Shown: piece after piece, positions 17,364-24,408 of the stretch
Position numbering within the stretch: the stretch's first letter is position 1
Layout: every line of letters begins with the position of its first letter
DNA from: Fodinicola acaciae
GTDB lineage: Bacteria > Actinomycetota > Actinomycetes > Mycobacteriales > HKI-0501
Direction of reading: 5' to 3'
DNA length: 64,000 nt
Assembly (NCBI RefSeq): GCF_010993745.1
Contig: NZ_WOTN01000004.1
Coordinates: forward strand, 434,001-498,000
The notes under the pieces: generated by a model
What the model was told of the DNA's origin: nothing
The model's database searches: none
What the model saw: the letters and a program-made list of their open reading frames with translations, nothing else
Program-made: the position numbers and the translations under genes

Positions 17364-17507
17364 CGGCAGCTATGGGACTGAGGTTGGGTCTTCGCGACAC
17401 GGACCGAGGTCCGTTCAACCCGCTCACGAGTGGTCGGCCCTCCTGACGAAGGCCAAGAAGCGCCAGAACGACGAACGCCGGCCAGCCTGTGTGGAGGCTG
17501 ACCGGCG
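17364..17507 (+). pseudogene. decayed 3' fragment of a tyrosine integrase plus its terminator
   Basis: This stretch matches the 3' part of the intact integrase at 30243-31502. GGGTCTTCGCGACACGGACC corresponds to its GGGTCTTCGCGACGCGGACC, followed by TCAACCCG, GAGTGG and GAAGGCCAAGAAGCGC. A stem (17474-17507) resembles the integrase terminator at 31528-31563. The reading frame is broken and internal segments are deleted. It sits immediately outside the left attachment site, where the integrase of an earlier element would be expected. Confidence 0.72.
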
Positions 17508-17568
17508 GGCGTGGCGGAGGATACGAGATTCGAACTCGTGAGGGGTTGCCCCCAACACGCTTTCCAAG
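17508..17568. repeat. left attachment site (61-bp tRNA-Ser 3' duplication)
   Basis: A 61-bp sequence from GGCGTGGCGGAGG to TTTCCAAG, identical to 31575-31635. It reproduces the CCA end, acceptor, T arm, variable arm and part of the anticodon arm of tRNA-Ser(GGA), and then diverges. It is the truncated tRNA copy left by site-specific integration. Confidence 0.93.
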
Positions 17569-17879
17569 TCCGCATCCATGCGTTCAGCAGGGGTCGCCAC
17601 CATCCGTGACCTGCGCAAACTCCTTCGGCCGCACCTCCGAGAACGGCCCTGAACGCTCACGAATGAGACCAAAACTGAGACTACGAAGACTAAAGCAAGG
17701 ACCCACACCGCACGTCCACACGGCAGGGGTCCGTGGGCCGATGGTCATCAATCGAGTGTCGTCACAGGTGACGAGATGTGACCAATCAGTTGACGGCGAG
17801 AGTCATACGTGACGCTGCTCACTCGCCTACGCTCGGTGTTCGATCTGGGCAAGAGTGTGATCGCTTCGTAGGAGGATGT
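17569..17879. other. element left-end non-coding region
   Basis: About 310 bp between the left attachment site and the first cargo gene. It contains a 20-nt repeat (AATGAGACCAAAACTGAGAC, 17662-17681), identical to 31498-31517 at the integrase stop codon. The cargo gene's Shine-Dalgarno sequence (GGAGG at 17871) closes the region. No further gene is supported. Confidence 0.6.
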
Positions 17880-19247
17880 ATGACTGCTGAGATTGCGATC
17901 ATGAACCGGTCGGCGATCGCGCTGGCTGCAGACAGCGCCGTAACTGTCACGCAGGTTGGCGAAGATAAAGACGGTAATCGGATCTATCGGCAGAAAATAT
18001 ACTCTAATGCAAATAAGCTATTCGAGTTAGTTAAGGGCCGACCCATCGGCATAATGATCTATAATAATGCCGAATTGTTGGATGTTCCATGGGAGACGCT
18101 TATAAAGCTATTCCGCGAGGAGAACCGAGATTGCGTCGCCGACTCGGTAGATGCTTACTTTGAGCGGTTCATCAGTTTTCTCTCTAAGAACACCGACCGC
18201 TTCTTTCCCGTTGAAGCGCAGGTGGAGTACTTCGAAGCATTCATGCGGGCGTTTGTGGACCAATTTCTCAACACATTCTCTGGGCACTTACAGCACATGG
18301 CGACTGAGAGAAGCATCCGACTAACGAAAGGGATCAAGCGACAGACAATCGAAAGTTTGCTCGACAGACTCCTTGTCGGGTGGCAAAAAGTGAAGCGAGC
18401 TCCCTGGTCTCGGGATTTGCCAGCGGCCGAATTGAATGAGATACGACGAGCCATCCTTGAGTTGATGCCAGATGAAGCCGAAGGATTCCTTCTCCTGGCG
18501 AAACACAAGAGACAGCTGCGTGACGCGGCAACCCTTGCCCTTCTTTGTGCGACTGATCCGCCGTCGTGGACCGGTCTGGTGGTGGCCGGATTCGGCCAAG
18601 GTGAGCCGTATCCCAGCCTCTGTCACATGAAAATTAGTGGGGTCGTCGGCAATCGCTTGATGATCCTCGGTCAACTCAAACGAAGTGTTGATTCAGAGTC
18701 TGGCGCAATGATTATGCCGTTCGCGCAAAGCGCTGAAGCTCAATTATTCCTAACCGGCGTTGACCCCGAGGTTGCGGACGCAATTGGCAGCTTCTGGAGT
18801 GAGGTAACAACCAAATTGCCGCATGCAATCTCCAAGATCGTAAGTGACACTGGAGCCTCGTTGACGGACGCTCAGGAGGAGGCTGTGAACGAGGCGTTGG
18901 AAACGTTCGGTGGCGCTATCTGGGACAGCTTTGCTGAGTACATGAACCGCTTCCACGAGGATACGAGAATTTCTCCAATATCAGCCGGCGCTCGTTTCAT
19001 GGCGAAGAGCGATCTTGCTGAGCTGTCCGAAGCACTAGTCAATCTCGCTACGCTCCGTGCTCGCGTCTCGATCGATAGGTCTGAGACGGTCGGCGGCGCT
19101 ACCGACGTTGCCGTCATATCTCCAGGTGACGGCTTCGTGTGGATCAAACGCAAGCACTACTTTGATCTGTCGTTAAATCCCTTTTGGGCTGTTCGACACG
19201 GCGTGGAACATGTACCATGCCCGCAGGACTCTCGGGGAGGTTACTAA
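17880..19247 (+). CDS. proteasome-like Ntn-hydrolase family protein (predicted)
   Basis: A 455-residue protein with GC content well below its chromosomal surroundings. The N-terminus MTAEIAIMNRSAIALAADSA can be laid on proteasome beta subunits and HslV. Thr2, exposed if Met1 is removed, matches catalytic Thr1, and Asp18 matches Asp17 of the 'AADS' strand. A Lys around 39 (QKIYSNANKLFEL) takes the place of Lys33, before GIMIYNNAEL. The remaining 350 residues are helical with no known domain. GGAGG precedes the ATG. A 55-residue gene starts 3 bp after its stop. Peptidase activity is a prediction. Confidence 0.65.
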   Translation: MTAEIAIMNRSAIALAADSAVTVTQVGEDKDGNRIYRQKIYSNANKLFELVKGRPIGIMIYNNAELLDVPWETLIKLFREENRDCVADSVDAYFERFISFLSKNTDRFFPVEAQVEYFEAFMRAFVDQFLNTFSGHLQHMATERSIRLTKGIKRQTIESLLDRLLVGWQKVKRAPWSRDLPAAELNEIRRAILELMPDEAEGFLLLAKHKRQLRDAATLALLCATDPPSWTGLVVAGFGQGEPYPSLCHMKISGVVGNRLMILGQLKRSVDSESGAMIMPFAQSAEAQLFLTGVDPEVADAIGSFWSEVTTKLPHAISKIVSDTGASLTDAQEEAVNEALETFGGAIWDSFAEYMNRFHEDTRISPISAGARFMAKSDLAELSEALVNLATLRARVSIDRSETVGGATDVAVISPGDGFVWIKRKHYFDLSLNPFWAVRHGVEHVPCPQDSRGGY

Positions 19248-19249
19248 CG

Positions 19250-19417
19250 ATGGGAACGTTCACGTCATCGCTTCCCTTGCCTGGAGGTAGCAGGCAGGGC
19301 GCAACCTCCAACGAAGCAGGCAGAGCGCGCAAAGCCGCAGCTGATGCTGTAAAGCAGGCGTTGGCGAAGGTTGCGAACTCGCAGGCGCGTCGTGAGAAGG
19401 CCTCCAGCTCGAAATAG
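19250..19417 (+). CDS. small Ala/Lys-rich protein coupled to the Ntn-hydrolase-like gene
   Basis: A 55-residue basic protein, MGTFTSSLPLPGGSRQGATS followed by an Ala/Lys-rich helix (ARKAAADAVKQALAKVANSQ). It starts two bases after the upstream TAA, with GGGGAGG overlapping the end of that gene, so translation is coupled. No family is recognised. A binding partner, tag or regulator of the upstream protein is possible. Confidence 0.6.
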   Translation: MGTFTSSLPLPGGSRQGATSNEAGRARKAAADAVKQALAKVANSQARREKASSSK

Positions 19418-19444
19418 GCGGCATGGGTCTTAATCAGCCACAGC

Positions 19445-19573
19445 GCTGGTTGGTCTTCCCGTCGGCAGGCGTAGCCCTAGCGGGCCGGGTCGTCAGGGTC
19501 AATCGTGGGGTGTCGGTTGACCCTGACGACCCGGCCCGCTTGCCTGTGGTGCCGGCGGGAAGACCAACCAGTG
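19445..19573. repeat. long imperfect inverted repeat (about 58-nt arms)
   Basis: The arms agree in an outer block (CTGGTTGGTCTTCCCG against its complement CGGGAAGACCAACCAG) and an inner 23-nt block containing GGGCCGGGTCGTCAGGGTCA. A mismatched middle separates the blocks, and a 12-15-nt centre (TCGTGGGGTGTCGG) separates the arms. The structure follows the 55-residue gene. It could be a terminator, a MITE-like insertion or a structured RNA. Confidence 0.75.
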
Positions 19574-19950
19574 CCACGTACCGCAGGATGCGTCGAGGGC
19601 TTCTCGGAGGCGCCAGGGGGTTCGGGGGCCGGCGAGGACCCCCGAGTACGTACGGCGCGGCTGGACGGTCGGCAGCTCGGCCTGGTGCTCGTCGTGCTGA
19701 GTGCTTCTGGTGCGGAGCGGGCGTGGCTCCGGTCGTCCGGCACGGCCGCCGTCCGAGGACGGCGCCCCAGCGCCGCCCGCAGCGGCGGTGCGGCGGGCCG
19801 GGCGCGCCGGAGGCGCGCCTTGATCCAATAAAGAGCAATTCAGCAGCGGCAGCAGTCGAGGCTTGGCATCTGAGTGCATCGTCCTGTCGGACTGCATCGC
19901 TAACATCGGGTAGAGATAACGGTGCACCAGGCTATGAAAGTCAGGCGACA
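19574..19950. other. very GC-rich non-coding segment
   Basis: About 375 bp whose first 245 bp are far richer in G and C than the genes on both sides. It ends in a perfect stem GGCGCGCC-GGA-GGCGCGCC (19801-19819). Long frames cross it on both strands, but their translations are low-complexity Arg/Pro/Ala and none has a convincing start. The last 130 bp are AT-richer and should hold the promoter of the HNH-like gene. Confidence 0.5.
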
Positions 19951-20826
19951 ATGATCCAGCGAAGCCAGAGGTGGCGCTGCGCGTTCTGCGGTCAAGCGGG
20001 GAAGGCGAGCAGAGAGCACGTACTTGCCCAATGGCTACATGAACACATTGGCCCGCTTCCGGGGCCACGAGCAACGGAAGTCCTAGGAATCGACTTTGAC
20101 GAGCAAGAGGGCGCTTATGTGGAGAGGCGTCGGCAACGATACGACTCGCAAAGCACGCTGCTCCATCAGGTTACGCGGAAGGTCTGCTCGACGTGCAACA
20201 ACGGGTGGATGAGCAGCTTGGAAGCAGCATCTCGCCCGGTCATGCTGGCGCTTATGGACTCGACGCGGGCCGCCACCCCGGTTGCGATCACAGCGGATGA
20301 CGCTGCGACATTAGCGCGCTGGACGACAAAGACGGCCATGACCAGCGAACTGGCAAGCCTACGCGACGAGAAGAACGAGGAGCCGTGGATCTCCGCTGAT
20401 CTTCGTGAGGCGCTGATGACTGCATCGTCACCACTCGCGAATTCCCGGGTTTGGTTGGCGACCTACGCTCCGGGTGAGGTTTGCAAGCTAATGCAATCTG
20501 TAGTCACGTACGATCCGATTCAAGGCGGCGGTCAGCGTCAAGCATTTGCCAGCTGCCTGATGCTTAATGGCGTGGCTTTTCTTACCTACATTTTTCGCCC
20601 TGGCGATCGATTCAATCCGCTTCCACCTCTACAGCGCTTCCACGGACTGTTGCTATGGCCGACACTAACACCAGTTGAGTACCCTCCGTTACCTTGCAAG
20701 GAAAGTGAGTTGTTTAATGCGATCACCAACTGGTCACCTTGGTTGAGCATATATAATAAGCAGCAGCTTGCACCGCCCACTAATACTTCAACTGGCGAAA
20801 TGAAGCGGCAGGGTCATTCGACATAA
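19951..20826 (+). CDS. HNH-type putative nuclease
   Basis: A 291-residue protein whose N-terminal third carries an HNH-like zinc site. It begins with CAFCGQAGKASREHVLAQWL, followed by HQVTRKVCSTCNNGWMSSLE, giving two CxxC pairs with EH and N in the expected positions. The rest (WTTKTAMTSEL, FHGLLLWP) is of unknown fold and resembles HNH-domain proteins of mobile elements. The ATG at 19951 starts just before the zinc site; a longer upstream frame is low-complexity. It is cargo of the integrated element, with codon use less GC-rich than the chromosome. DNA cleavage is inferred from the motif only. Confidence 0.75.
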   Translation: MIQRSQRWRCAFCGQAGKASREHVLAQWLHEHIGPLPGPRATEVLGIDFDEQEGAYVERRRQRYDSQSTLLHQVTRKVCSTCNNGWMSSLEAASRPVMLALMDSTRAATPVAITADDAATLARWTTKTAMTSELASLRDEKNEEPWISADLREALMTASSPLANSRVWLATYAPGEVCKLMQSVVTYDPIQGGGQRQAFASCLMLNGVAFLTYIFRPGDRFNPLPPLQRFHGLLLWPTLTPVEYPPLPCKESELFNAITNWSPWLSIYNKQQLAPPTNTSTGEMKRQGHST

Positions 20827-21206
20827 CCTTGAATGTCGACCGTTACACCCGAGGTGTCGACAATTAAACGACGAACATGCAATCTTCCAGCATCGGGATA
20901 TCGGAGAGTCATTCCGCGTGAGGCAATGTGATAGCCGTTGGGAGTCGTTCGCCAACGCATGAGTCCCAGCTCGCCATGACGGTCGGCAACCATCCAATGT
21001 TTGTCACTAAATTTAACCAACAATTGGTCGCCGACATCGATTGTGGCTATTCGTGGAGATCGGGTACCTCTCGCAGCAAATCCGTGCATCGGCAATCTGC
21101 CTGAAGCGTAGAGTTCGTCGACATAAGGGCCCGCAAGACCAACGACGAGGTAGCCGTTGGCCCGACGGGTGAGGACTGGGTGTCGCGTTGCGGGCCCTTC
21201 GTTCAT
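20814..21206 (-). CDS. hypothetical protein
   Basis: A 130-residue protein with mixed beta character (RANGYLVVGLAGPYVDELYA, RIATIDVGDQLLVKFSDKHWMV). No signal peptide, membrane segment or known motif is seen. The ATG at 21206 has GGAAGG six bases upstream and is preferred over a TTG at 21248. It converges with the HNH-like gene (13-bp overlap). Function unknown. Confidence 0.55.
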   Translation of the reverse strand: MNEGPATRHPVLTRRANGYLVVGLAGPYVDELYASGRLPMHGFAARGTRSPRIATIDVGDQLLVKFSDKHWMVADRHGELGLMRWRTTPNGYHIASRGMTLRYPDAGRLHVRRLIVDTSGVTVDIQGYVE

Positions 21207-21240
21207 CACACCTTCCCAACGTCCAGCGGGAGTCGGATAT

Positions 21241-21780
21241 CTAGTCAAGCTGATGAAGCGCGCGGCTCCACGGGAATGAATCTAGGCGCGCTGCTCCGAC
21301 TCCAGGTTCGTGTGGCTCCCATTCACCAGGGCCGAAAAGGACTCGGACGCCTTCGGCGCGGAGTTCCTCGATGGCGTGGCGGAAGGGGCGGCGGTTGGCC
21401 AAAGCTGAGTTGACGAATGGGAGTATGACGGTTGGTGTGCCTCGGCCGATGTTTTCTGAGAGTAGGTCGAGTGCGTAGGTGTCGGCGGTGCCGTGGGCGA
21501 GTTTGTTGATGGTGTTGTATGAGGCTGGCGCGACGATGATGGCGTCGGGAACTGGCCTCCCGGAACTGCGGCGTTCGGCGGCTGGGCGGTGGCCGGTGCG
21601 GACGGGGTTGCCGGTCTGCTTTTCAAGAGCTTCGACGTCGATGAAGCCGGCGCCGGCTGGTGTGGCGATGATGTGCACGTCCCAGCCATCGTCTTGTGCG
21701 AGTGTGACGAGGGTGCCGACTCGGTTGGCGGGGCCGGCGCCGCAGACGAAGATCCAGAGCACGCGGGATGGGTTGGTCAC
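21241..21780 (-). CDS. flavoprotein (PPC-decarboxylase-like fold)
   Basis: A 179-residue protein of the homo-oligomeric flavin-containing Cys decarboxylase (HFCD) fold. It shows VLWIFVCGAGPANRVGTLVTL at the N-terminus, HIIATPAGAGFIDVEALEKQ, then the flavin-binding IIVAPASYNTINKLAHGTADTYAL and VILPFVNSALANRRPF. The catalytic His of true decarboxylases is not evident. The GTG start overlaps the stop of the XRE regulator by one base (TAGTG), so the pair is co-translated. The same pair recurs in many actinomycetes; its role there is not known to me. Confidence 0.82.
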   Translation of the reverse strand: MTNPSRVLWIFVCGAGPANRVGTLVTLAQDDGWDVHIIATPAGAGFIDVEALEKQTGNPVRTGHRPAAERRSSGRPVPDAIIVAPASYNTINKLAHGTADTYALDLLSENIGRGTPTVILPFVNSALANRRPFRHAIEELRAEGVRVLFGPGEWEPHEPGVGAARLDSFPWSRALHQLD

Positions 21781-23192
21781 TACGCGGCTCCGATTCGGGT
21801 AGCCAGCTGGTGTACGTGGGGACGCAGGCTGAGTGGTGCGGATGACTCGATCCGTTGCACCAGGGCATGCACGGACGGACGGCCGCGTAGTTCCTCGGGT
21901 GCGATGGCCTCGGCGTGCTGTACGGCCTGGAAGGCGGGCTCGTGCTTGCCCCACTGGTTGAATCCGGCGGCCACGTCGAGGTAGAACGTGGCTCTGCGCT
22001 CGACCTGGGCTATCGCGGTGTCGTCTACCTGGCGGGCGGTAGAGATCGCGGTGCCGGCGTCTCCGAGTTCGACGGCGAGGTTCACCCGGTGCAGCAGGAC
22101 GTTTGTGGGGCCGAAGGCGGTCCATGCGTGGTTGCCGTCGTGGCCGAGCAGCGTTGCCGCGCGGTCTGCTTCGCCGACTAGCTCTAGCGCTGTGTCTCGG
22201 TCGTTTGCGCGCGCTGCGGCGACTGCGCCGCGCAAGAGCAATGATCCGTACACGGACAACGACGAGTCGTTGCCGATGTCCAAGTGGTCTTGGAAGCTCT
22301 CCCCGAATCGGTTGACAAAGGCGCTGGCTTCACGACGGTTGCCGCCACCCATGAGCGCGTGCGCGAAAATCCGCGCGCTAGCGCCGAGCGTGACGGGGTT
22401 CTCGCTTGCTTTTGCGGCGCTCATGCTGCGGTCAGCGGCGACCGCGGCGAGGCCGTCGTTGCCGACTTTCAGGAGTATGCCGGCGATGACGTGGTATGCG
22501 TCGGAGATCGCGGCGTGAAGGCGTGACTTCAGCAGTCCATCGGATGCGGTGGCGGCGATCTGGAGGGCAGGGACTAGGCCGGAGAGAGCTGCTGCGGCGT
22601 CATTGTAGCGGCTTGCCTGGTAGAGCTGGCGGACTTTTCCGCTGGTACGCAGCAAAGCAGCTGGGTCGAGGTTGTCTCCGGTCGGGGCGGATAGAGGGAA
22701 GGGCAGCAGAAGGTCGGTGAGGGATCTTGAGGCGGTGCTTGCGGCCGCGGCGAGGGTCGACGCTCCTGCCAGGCTGAGGAAGTCTCGCCTGCGCATGGGA
22801 TCGTCCGCTCCCTTGTCGGCCGCATCGAGAACCTGATCCCACGAAGGTAGTCCGCGGTCGAGGTCGGAGCTATCGCCTTGGGACGTGGCGCTGACCGCTG
22901 CTGGCGTACGCGGGGCAAGGCCCATCTGTTGCCGCGCGGCATCGGGCATACCGAGGCCATCAGCGACGCGCTCCAGCACGAGGATGCTTTCGACCTTGTG
23001 TTGGCCGCGCATGAACTCGCTGACGCGGCCCTGTTTGAAGTCGACGGCGGTGCCGATCTGCGTCTGCGTGATCTGGTGGTACTGGCGCAGCAGCCGGAAC
23101 AGGTGGCCGAGATCGCGGGCGCGGAGAGCGGCGCAGACCTGCGGTCGGTCCCAGAACGTCGCGGGAAGCTTGATCAGGTCGTGTGCCGGCAC
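21780..23192 (-). CDS. XRE-family regulator with TPR-like C-terminal domain
   Basis: A 470-residue protein. The helix-turn-helix is at about residues 25-80 (LFRLLRQYHQITQTQIGTAVDFKQGRVSEFMRG), followed by a linker, an RRRDFLSLAG segment at about 133-143 and an alpha-helical repeat domain rich in Ala (ASRYNDAAAALSGLVPAL, ANDRDTALELVGEADRAATL) resembling TPRs. This architecture is typical of actinomycete signalling regulators. The GTG at 23192, with GGGGAGG upstream, was chosen; the frame continues upstream without conserved sequence. It is translated with the flavoprotein gene. Confidence 0.85.
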   Translation of the reverse strand: MPAHDLIKLPATFWDRPQVCAALRARDLGHLFRLLRQYHQITQTQIGTAVDFKQGRVSEFMRGQHKVESILVLERVADGLGMPDAARQQMGLAPRTPAAVSATSQGDSSDLDRGLPSWDQVLDAADKGADDPMRRRDFLSLAGASTLAAAASTASRSLTDLLLPFPLSAPTGDNLDPAALLRTSGKVRQLYQASRYNDAAAALSGLVPALQIAATASDGLLKSRLHAAISDAYHVIAGILLKVGNDGLAAVAADRSMSAAKASENPVTLGASARIFAHALMGGGNRREASAFVNRFGESFQDHLDIGNDSSLSVYGSLLLRGAVAAARANDRDTALELVGEADRAATLLGHDGNHAWTAFGPTNVLLHRVNLAVELGDAGTAISTARQVDDTAIAQVERRATFYLDVAAGFNQWGKHEPAFQAVQHAEAIAPEELRGRPSVHALVQRIESSAPLSLRPHVHQLATRIGAA

Positions 23193-23351
23193 GTGCCTAC
23201 AAACCTCCCCGCTGACCGTCTGAGCTGCGGAAACCGTCTCCGCGATGATTCTAGGCCAGCGATCGATCACTGTCGGCGTTCGGCGTATCTCAGCAACGGA
23301 TATCTCATCGTGGGGTGCCCGCTGACCTGATTGGTCGACAAGCTCTGTTGC

Positions 23352-23543
23352 ATGGCCGGAACAGGGGAAACGCAGACCTGCCAGTCCTGCGAGGGGCGCG
23401 GCTGGCTGGTGGTGGCGAGTCGGCGTAATTGGGACGGCGGCGAGTACGGCCGGCGGCTTCACCGTCGCGCTTGCCTGGACTGCGGCGGGAACGGCACCGC
23501 CGCCGTACGAGGCGTCCTCTACGTGTGGGACCGCGCCGGATAG
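23352..23543 (+). CDS. small DnaJ-type zinc-ribbon protein
   Basis: A 63-residue protein with two CxxCxGxG motifs, CQSCEGRG and CLDCGGNG, spaced as in the zinc centre of DnaJ. The linker is WLVVASRRNWDGGEYGRRLHRRA. Such small proteins are common on actinomycete plasmids and integrated elements. It is divergent from the XRE gene (160-bp spacer). Confidence 0.65.
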   Translation: MAGTGETQTCQSCEGRGWLVVASRRNWDGGEYGRRLHRRACLDCGGNGTAAVRGVLYVWDRAG

Positions 23544-23671
23544 GTCTGCGGCCGCTGAGCTGGCACCGGGACGGTCCGTGCCGAGATTCCTAACGATCCC
23601 CATCGTCCTCGGTTCCCCGTCCCGGTGCCTTTCACGTTTTCGCGCTTTTGGCGGCAGAGGGAGCCGTGTTG

Positions 23672-23977
23672 ATGAAACTCTGGGCGGCTCGGAAGCTGCC
23701 GAAACTCAACGAGGAAGCCATCGCAGAGTCCTTGGACGTCTGCCCTGTTGACGTCCAGGACGAGCTGATGTAGGAGCTGGCCGCGCGCATTTGCGACGAC
23801 CACCGCCGCATCTCTGATTACTGCCTGATCTGTGAGCAGGACTGGCCGTGTTCTGCCTTCATTCTCGGAGTCGAAGGGCTGGAAGGCTCGTTCGAGCACG
23901 GCGGGTGGCGGCTGAGGCTGCGGAACTGGCGCCGCCGCGTCTTCTGGCCAAGCCGGCCGTGGAGGCAGGGAGCATGA
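23672..23977 (+). pseudogene. small gene interrupted by an in-frame amber codon
   Basis: The frame starts at an ATG (MKLWAARKLPKLNEEAIAES...), meets TAG at 23771-23773 after 33 codons and continues as plausible coding sequence (ICDDHRRISDYCLICEQDWP) to a TGA. That TGA overlaps the next ATG (ATGA, 23974-23977). The overlap and the cysteine pattern suggest a genuine ancestral gene of about 101 codons. Whether it is dead, expressed as two parts or a sequencing error is open. Confidence 0.5.
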
Positions 23978-24408
23978 GCGGCAAGCGCCGATGGTTCGGC
24001 CGGTCCACCGAGAAACCCACCCTGGTGCCGACCACGGTACCGGCAACCGTGGACATCTCCGGCCGACCGGACGTGTTCGCGATCATCCGCGAAGCCGACC
24101 CTTCCGGCGTGTCCGGACTGGGCATCGTCGGCTGGGGTGTGATGTTCCCTGACGCCAAGGCCGTACTGCGATGGACCGGCCAGACGACCGGCGTGCAGCA
24201 GGTTTCGGTCTATGACTCGATCTTCGACATCGAAACCGTCCACGGTCACGATGGAGCCACTAAGATCGTCTTCTTTCCCCAGCCGCCGTCCGCACTCGGC
24301 GGCGACGCCGGCCCGACCGTGACGGGTGACGCTGCGACCGCAAAAATTTGCGATCACCGCACCTCAACGGCTAACCTCTCGACAAGTCGAGTAGATGTCT
24401 CCTCGTAG
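23974..24408 (+). CDS. conserved hypothetical protein of actinomycete elements
   Basis: A 144-residue soluble protein. The central block VFAIIREADPSGVSGLGIVG...GVMFPDAKAVLRW...FDIETVHGHDGATKIVFF is a pattern I associate with small conserved proteins beside RepSA/TraSA modules. Its start overlaps the preceding broken gene (ATGA) and has GGAGG upstream. Its 3' end contains the operator of the GntR gene and overlaps that gene by 14 bp. Function unknown. Confidence 0.62.
   Translation: MSGKRRWFGRSTEKPTLVPTTVPATVDISGRPDVFAIIREADPSGVSGLGIVGWGVMFPDAKAVLRWTGQTTGVQQVSVYDSIFDIETVHGHDGATKIVFFPQPPSALGGDAGPTVTGDAATAKICDHRTSTANLSTSRVDVSS
24378..24391. promoter_or_regulatory. GntR/KorSA-type operator, perfect palindrome
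   Basis: CTCGACAAGTCGAG, a perfect dyad ending three bases before the ATG of the GntR gene. A copy with one change lies upstream of the plasmid-type operon at 25205. The position implies autoregulation. Confidence 0.75.

Noticed and set aside
19445-19573. Possible retron or msr-msd RNA
   Set aside because: No reverse transcriptase gene is present anywhere in the window.
19499-20074. Minus-strand open frame across the GC-rich cargo segment
   Set aside because: It crosses the inverted repeat and the HNH start region, and its product is Arg/Pro/Ala low complexity.
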